The notes beneath the pieces were generated by a model. That model was not told the DNA's origin, ran no database searches, and saw only the letters and a list, made by a program, of their open reading frames with translations. A stretch of 7,619 bases of DNA from an uncultured Armatimonadota bacterium (lineage in GTDB: Bacteria > Armatimonadota > Armatimonadia > Armatimonadales > Armatimonadaceae). Below are positions 5,813-7,619 of the stretch, piece by piece. The stretch spans positions 1 through 7,619 of the forward strand of contig CAIRTT010000146.1 of assembly GCA_903881535.1 (NCBI GenBank), written 5' to 3'. Every line of letters starts with the position of its first letter. Positions within the stretch are counted from its first letter, which is position 1. The position numbers and the translations under genes are program-made.

Positions 5813-7120
5813 ATGAAATCCTTGCAAACCCCCGATATCCAGTTTATTGAAAATGCCCATATCCGCGTTGGCATCACGCGCAAGTGGGGCGGTGCGATTA
5901 CGCACGTCTCGGTTCCGGGCGGACCGAACATCATTAACTCGCACGATCTCGGACGGCAGATTCAGCAGTCGTATTACAGTGGACCGCCGAATTACCACAA
6001 GGCTGGCAAAGAGAAGAGCAAGGCCTGGAGTGCATTTCCGTGGAATCCGATTCAGACGGGGGATGCGTACCGCAACGGCTCGAAAGTGGTGGATGTCCGT
6101 ATTGGGACGAACACGCTGTATGTAAAGACGATCCCGATGCTTTGGCCGATGAACGATGACCCGGGTGAGTGCACGATGGAGACGTGGATCACGCTTAGCT
6201 CAGAGAGTCCTGCGTTTACGTATAAAGCTCGGTTGACCAACCATCGCAGTGACAAAACGCAGTACAAAGGCGGCGCGCAGGAGGTCCCGGCGGTGTATGT
6301 TAATGGGCCTTATCACCGCTTAATTATGTATACGGGCGACAAGCCATTTACCGGGGATGCGCTGCGCGAGCTGCGCAATGACCACAAAGAAGACTGGCCG
6401 TGGGTGAATTCATTCCCGACGGAAGGGTGGGCCGCGCTTGTGAACGATGCTGGTACGGGAATTGGCGTGATTGTGCCAACCCTGATCGAATTCCACGGTG
6501 GCTTTTCTGGAAAGCGTGGCGTTGGCGGTGAAACGGATGGCAGTACTGGCTACATGTCTCCGATTGCGAGCGAAGTTCTCGATCACAATGTGGTGTTTGA
6601 TTACCGTGCGGACTTTGTAGTCGGGAATGTGAGTGAGATTCGGGCGGCGGCGGAGAAGCAGCGGCCGCGCGGGCTCCCGTCGTGGGACTTTTCAGAGCGG
6701 CGCAGTGGATGGATTTACCAATCGGGAACGGATGCTGGATTTCCTCTGAAGGGCCGCGGGCTGGGTGGGGCTCCGGAACCCGGTCTTGAGACGCTACGCC
6801 TGCTAGGTCCGTATGCATTTTGGCAGGCAAGCGCCGCGAAGCGTGTGCGGCTACAAGTTTCGGCGAAAGCTGCGGGGAGCATGCGTGTGTTTTGGCGTGG
6901 TTTGCCACCAGCGGATGCGAGCACAAAGCCAAGTTTATGGTCGGCGTGGCGTGGGACTTGGTTTGACAAAGAGCGGTCGGTCTCGCAAATGTTCGCCGCT
7001 GGCAAAAAACACTGGGTTGACATTGACATCAGCAGCAATGCGAATTACAAGGGTGCGATCTGTAGGCTGGGGCTGGACATTCCGGCGGATGTTTATGTGC
7101 ACCAGATTCGGGTTGAGTGA
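5813..7120 (+). CDS. Uncharacterised protein, putative carbohydrate-active beta-sandwich
   Basis: I do not assign a named family. The 435-residue product appears to have two parts. Residues 1 to about 285 are beta-rich and carry conserved-looking aromatic and acidic motifs: WGGAITHVSVPGG (25-37), DLGRQIQQSYYSGP (45-58), FPWNPIQTGD (75-84), WPMNDDPGECTMETW (111-125), QEVPAVYVNGPYHRL (156-170) and GDKPFTGD (175-182). Such rows of Trp, Tyr, Asp and Glu suggest a sugar-binding or hydrolytic cleft, as in galactose-mutarotase-like sandwiches. From memory, similar secreted proteins occur in other environmental bacteria, but I cannot check this. Residues about 295-435 resemble a jelly-roll binding domain. 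From the ATG at 5813, 13 nt after the GH51 stop and preceded by GAGAGAG, there is no signal peptide. A frame-open upstream ATG at 5717 overlaps GH51 by 83 bp and is less likely. Coupling to GH51 suggests a role in arabinose-containing glycans. Confidence 0.75.
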   Translation: MKSLQTPDIQFIENAHIRVGITRKWGGAITHVSVPGGPNIINSHDLGRQIQQSYYSGPPNYHKAGKEKSKAWSAFPWNPIQTGDAYRNGSKVVDVRIGTNTLYVKTIPMLWPMNDDPGECTMETWITLSSESPAFTYKARLTNHRSDKTQYKGGAQEVPAVYVNGPYHRLIMYTGDKPFTGDALRELRNDHKEDWPWVNSFPTEGWAALVNDAGTGIGVIVPTLIEFHGGFSGKRGVGGETDGSTGYMSPIASEVLDHNVVFDYRADFVVGNVSEIRAAAEKQRPRGLPSWDFSERRSGWIYQSGTDAGFPLKGRGLGGAPEPGLETLRLLGPYAFWQASAAKRVRLQVSAKAAGSMRVFWRGLPPADASTKPSLWSAWRGTWFDKERSVSQMFAAGKKHWVDIDISSNANYKGAICRLGLDIPADVYVHQIRVE

Positions 7121-7146
7121 CGGTCATTTTTGAAGTGAGCGTTGTT

Positions 7147-7175
7147 AGCAAACGATTATCGTTTTGAGCTTTTTT
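7147..7175 (+). terminator. Intrinsic-terminator-like hairpin after the GH51 gene pair
   Basis: AGC-AAACGA (7147-7155) pairs with TCGTTT (7159-7164) and, after a three-base bulge, with GCT (7168-7170). Five further T residues follow at 7171-7175. The loop is TTA. It lies 26 bp after the stop of the 435-aa gene. The stem is AT-rich and interrupted, so strength is uncertain. Confidence 0.45.
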
Positions 7176-7182
7176 GGCAGAA

Positions 7183-7210
7183 GAAGGTGGCCTGAGCAAT
7201 GACCACCTTC
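7183..7210. other. Perfect 8-bp inverted repeat between convergent genes
   Basis: GAAGGTGG (7183-7190) is the inverted repeat of CCACCTTC (7203-7210) with a 12-nt loop. It lies between the plus-strand hairpin at 7147-7175 and the stop of the minus-strand gene at 7238. No T-run follows it on either strand, so it is not a standard intrinsic terminator; it may stabilise mRNA 3' ends or help separate the converging transcripts. Confidence 0.4.
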
Positions 7211-7237
7211 ACTAACCAAACATCAAAATAAATTCAC

Positions 7238-7619
7238 TTACCCGACGACGTGCGCATCCCCCCACGTGCCAAGCACATCATCGCCGGTGAACTCAAGCAT
7301 GATGCAGCCCTTGCCGCTGACATCGATATCAATCGTTACGGCAGGCGATGTTGGGCGCATTTTTCCGCTGTCAAAGAGGACTTTATTACCAAAGAAGTCT
7401 TCTTCCATGACACGGAAGCGGCCCTCGGCGCCGGGCTTATTGCCTTGCGAAAGTCCGACCGTCGCGCGGAAGCGGTTCGCGTTACCGGCGAGCTTGTACA
7501 GGAGGTTGGATTTGCCCTTACATCCGATTCCACGGCGGAAATAGCGGTCACCTAGAATCAGCAAGTCGCGCTCAGCGGTCAGGTCCATGGTGGCGTGGTT
7601 ACCACTTTTCCAAATGTAG
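7238..7619 (-). CDS. NPCBM-domain protein, C-terminal part only
   Basis: Only the last 126 residues lie in the window; the gene continues past the right edge. They form an NPCBM/NEW2-type domain, a carbohydrate-binding module usually attached to glycoside hydrolases or other secreted sugar-acting proteins. The family pattern is clear in order: RRGIGCKG (28-35 of the fragment), NRFRATVGLSQG (48-59), GRFRVMEED (66-74), VLFDSGKM (80-87), TIDIDVSGKGCIMLEF (95-110) and GTWGDAHVV (117-125). The frame is open to the window edge, so the ATG at 7586-7588 is internal and not the start. The domain sits at the extreme C-terminus. The attached catalytic part, if any, cannot be seen. The gene converges on the GH51 pair and ends with TAA at 7238-7240. 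Whether it is secreted cannot be judged. Confidence 0.85.
   Translation of the reverse strand, partial: YIWKSGNHATMDLTAERDLLILGDRYFRRGIGCKGKSNLLYKLAGNANRFRATVGLSQGNKPGAEGRFRVMEEDFFGNKVLFDSGKMRPTSPAVTIDIDVSGKGCIMLEFTGDDVLGTWGDAHVVG

Overview
The window looks like chromosomal DNA of a diderm (outer-membrane) bacterium of medium GC content. The diderm reading rests on a phosphate-selective-porin-like beta-barrel protein that ends in the aromatic residue expected of outer-membrane proteins. The gene mix (GH51 arabinofuranosidase, NPCBM-domain protein, an uncharacterised carbohydrate-associated-looking protein) would suit Armatimonadota, Planctomycetota or Verrucomicrobiota. I cannot decide the phylum from the sequence, and there is no rRNA or tRNA gene to help.

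Left part (1-781): a doubtful small minus-strand ORF with two CxxC pairs, then about 530 bp of gene-poor DNA. That stretch carries a GC-rich hairpin repeat: two identical 45-bp copies, a decayed third copy, and a 104-bp segment with 13-bp imperfect terminal inverted repeats that resembles a tiny non-autonomous element.

Middle part (782-4215), all on the plus strand: an OprO/OprP-like porin with no visible signal peptide; an exported-looking calcineurin-type metallophosphoesterase ending at a clear intrinsic terminator; then a DUF302 protein and a DUF1801 (YdhG-like) protein. The DUF302 leader can fold into nested hairpins that pair its own start codon. The porin and phosphoesterase may cooperate in phosphate uptake, but this is inferred only from their adjacency and families.

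Right part (4276-7619): a GH51 alpha-L-arabinofuranosidase followed 13 nt later by a 435-aa protein of unknown function. The two are probably co-transcribed and probably intracellular, which suggests breakdown of imported arabinose-containing oligosaccharides. An intrinsic-terminator-like hairpin closes this pair. A convergent minus-strand gene enters from the right edge, and only its C-terminal NPCBM carbohydrate-binding domain is inside the window.

No CRISPR array, transposase, tRNA or rRNA was seen. The items most worth a second look are the start-codon-sequestering leader of the DUF302 gene, the hairpin repeat cluster, the porin lacking an export signal, and the uncharacterised partner of the GH51 enzyme.
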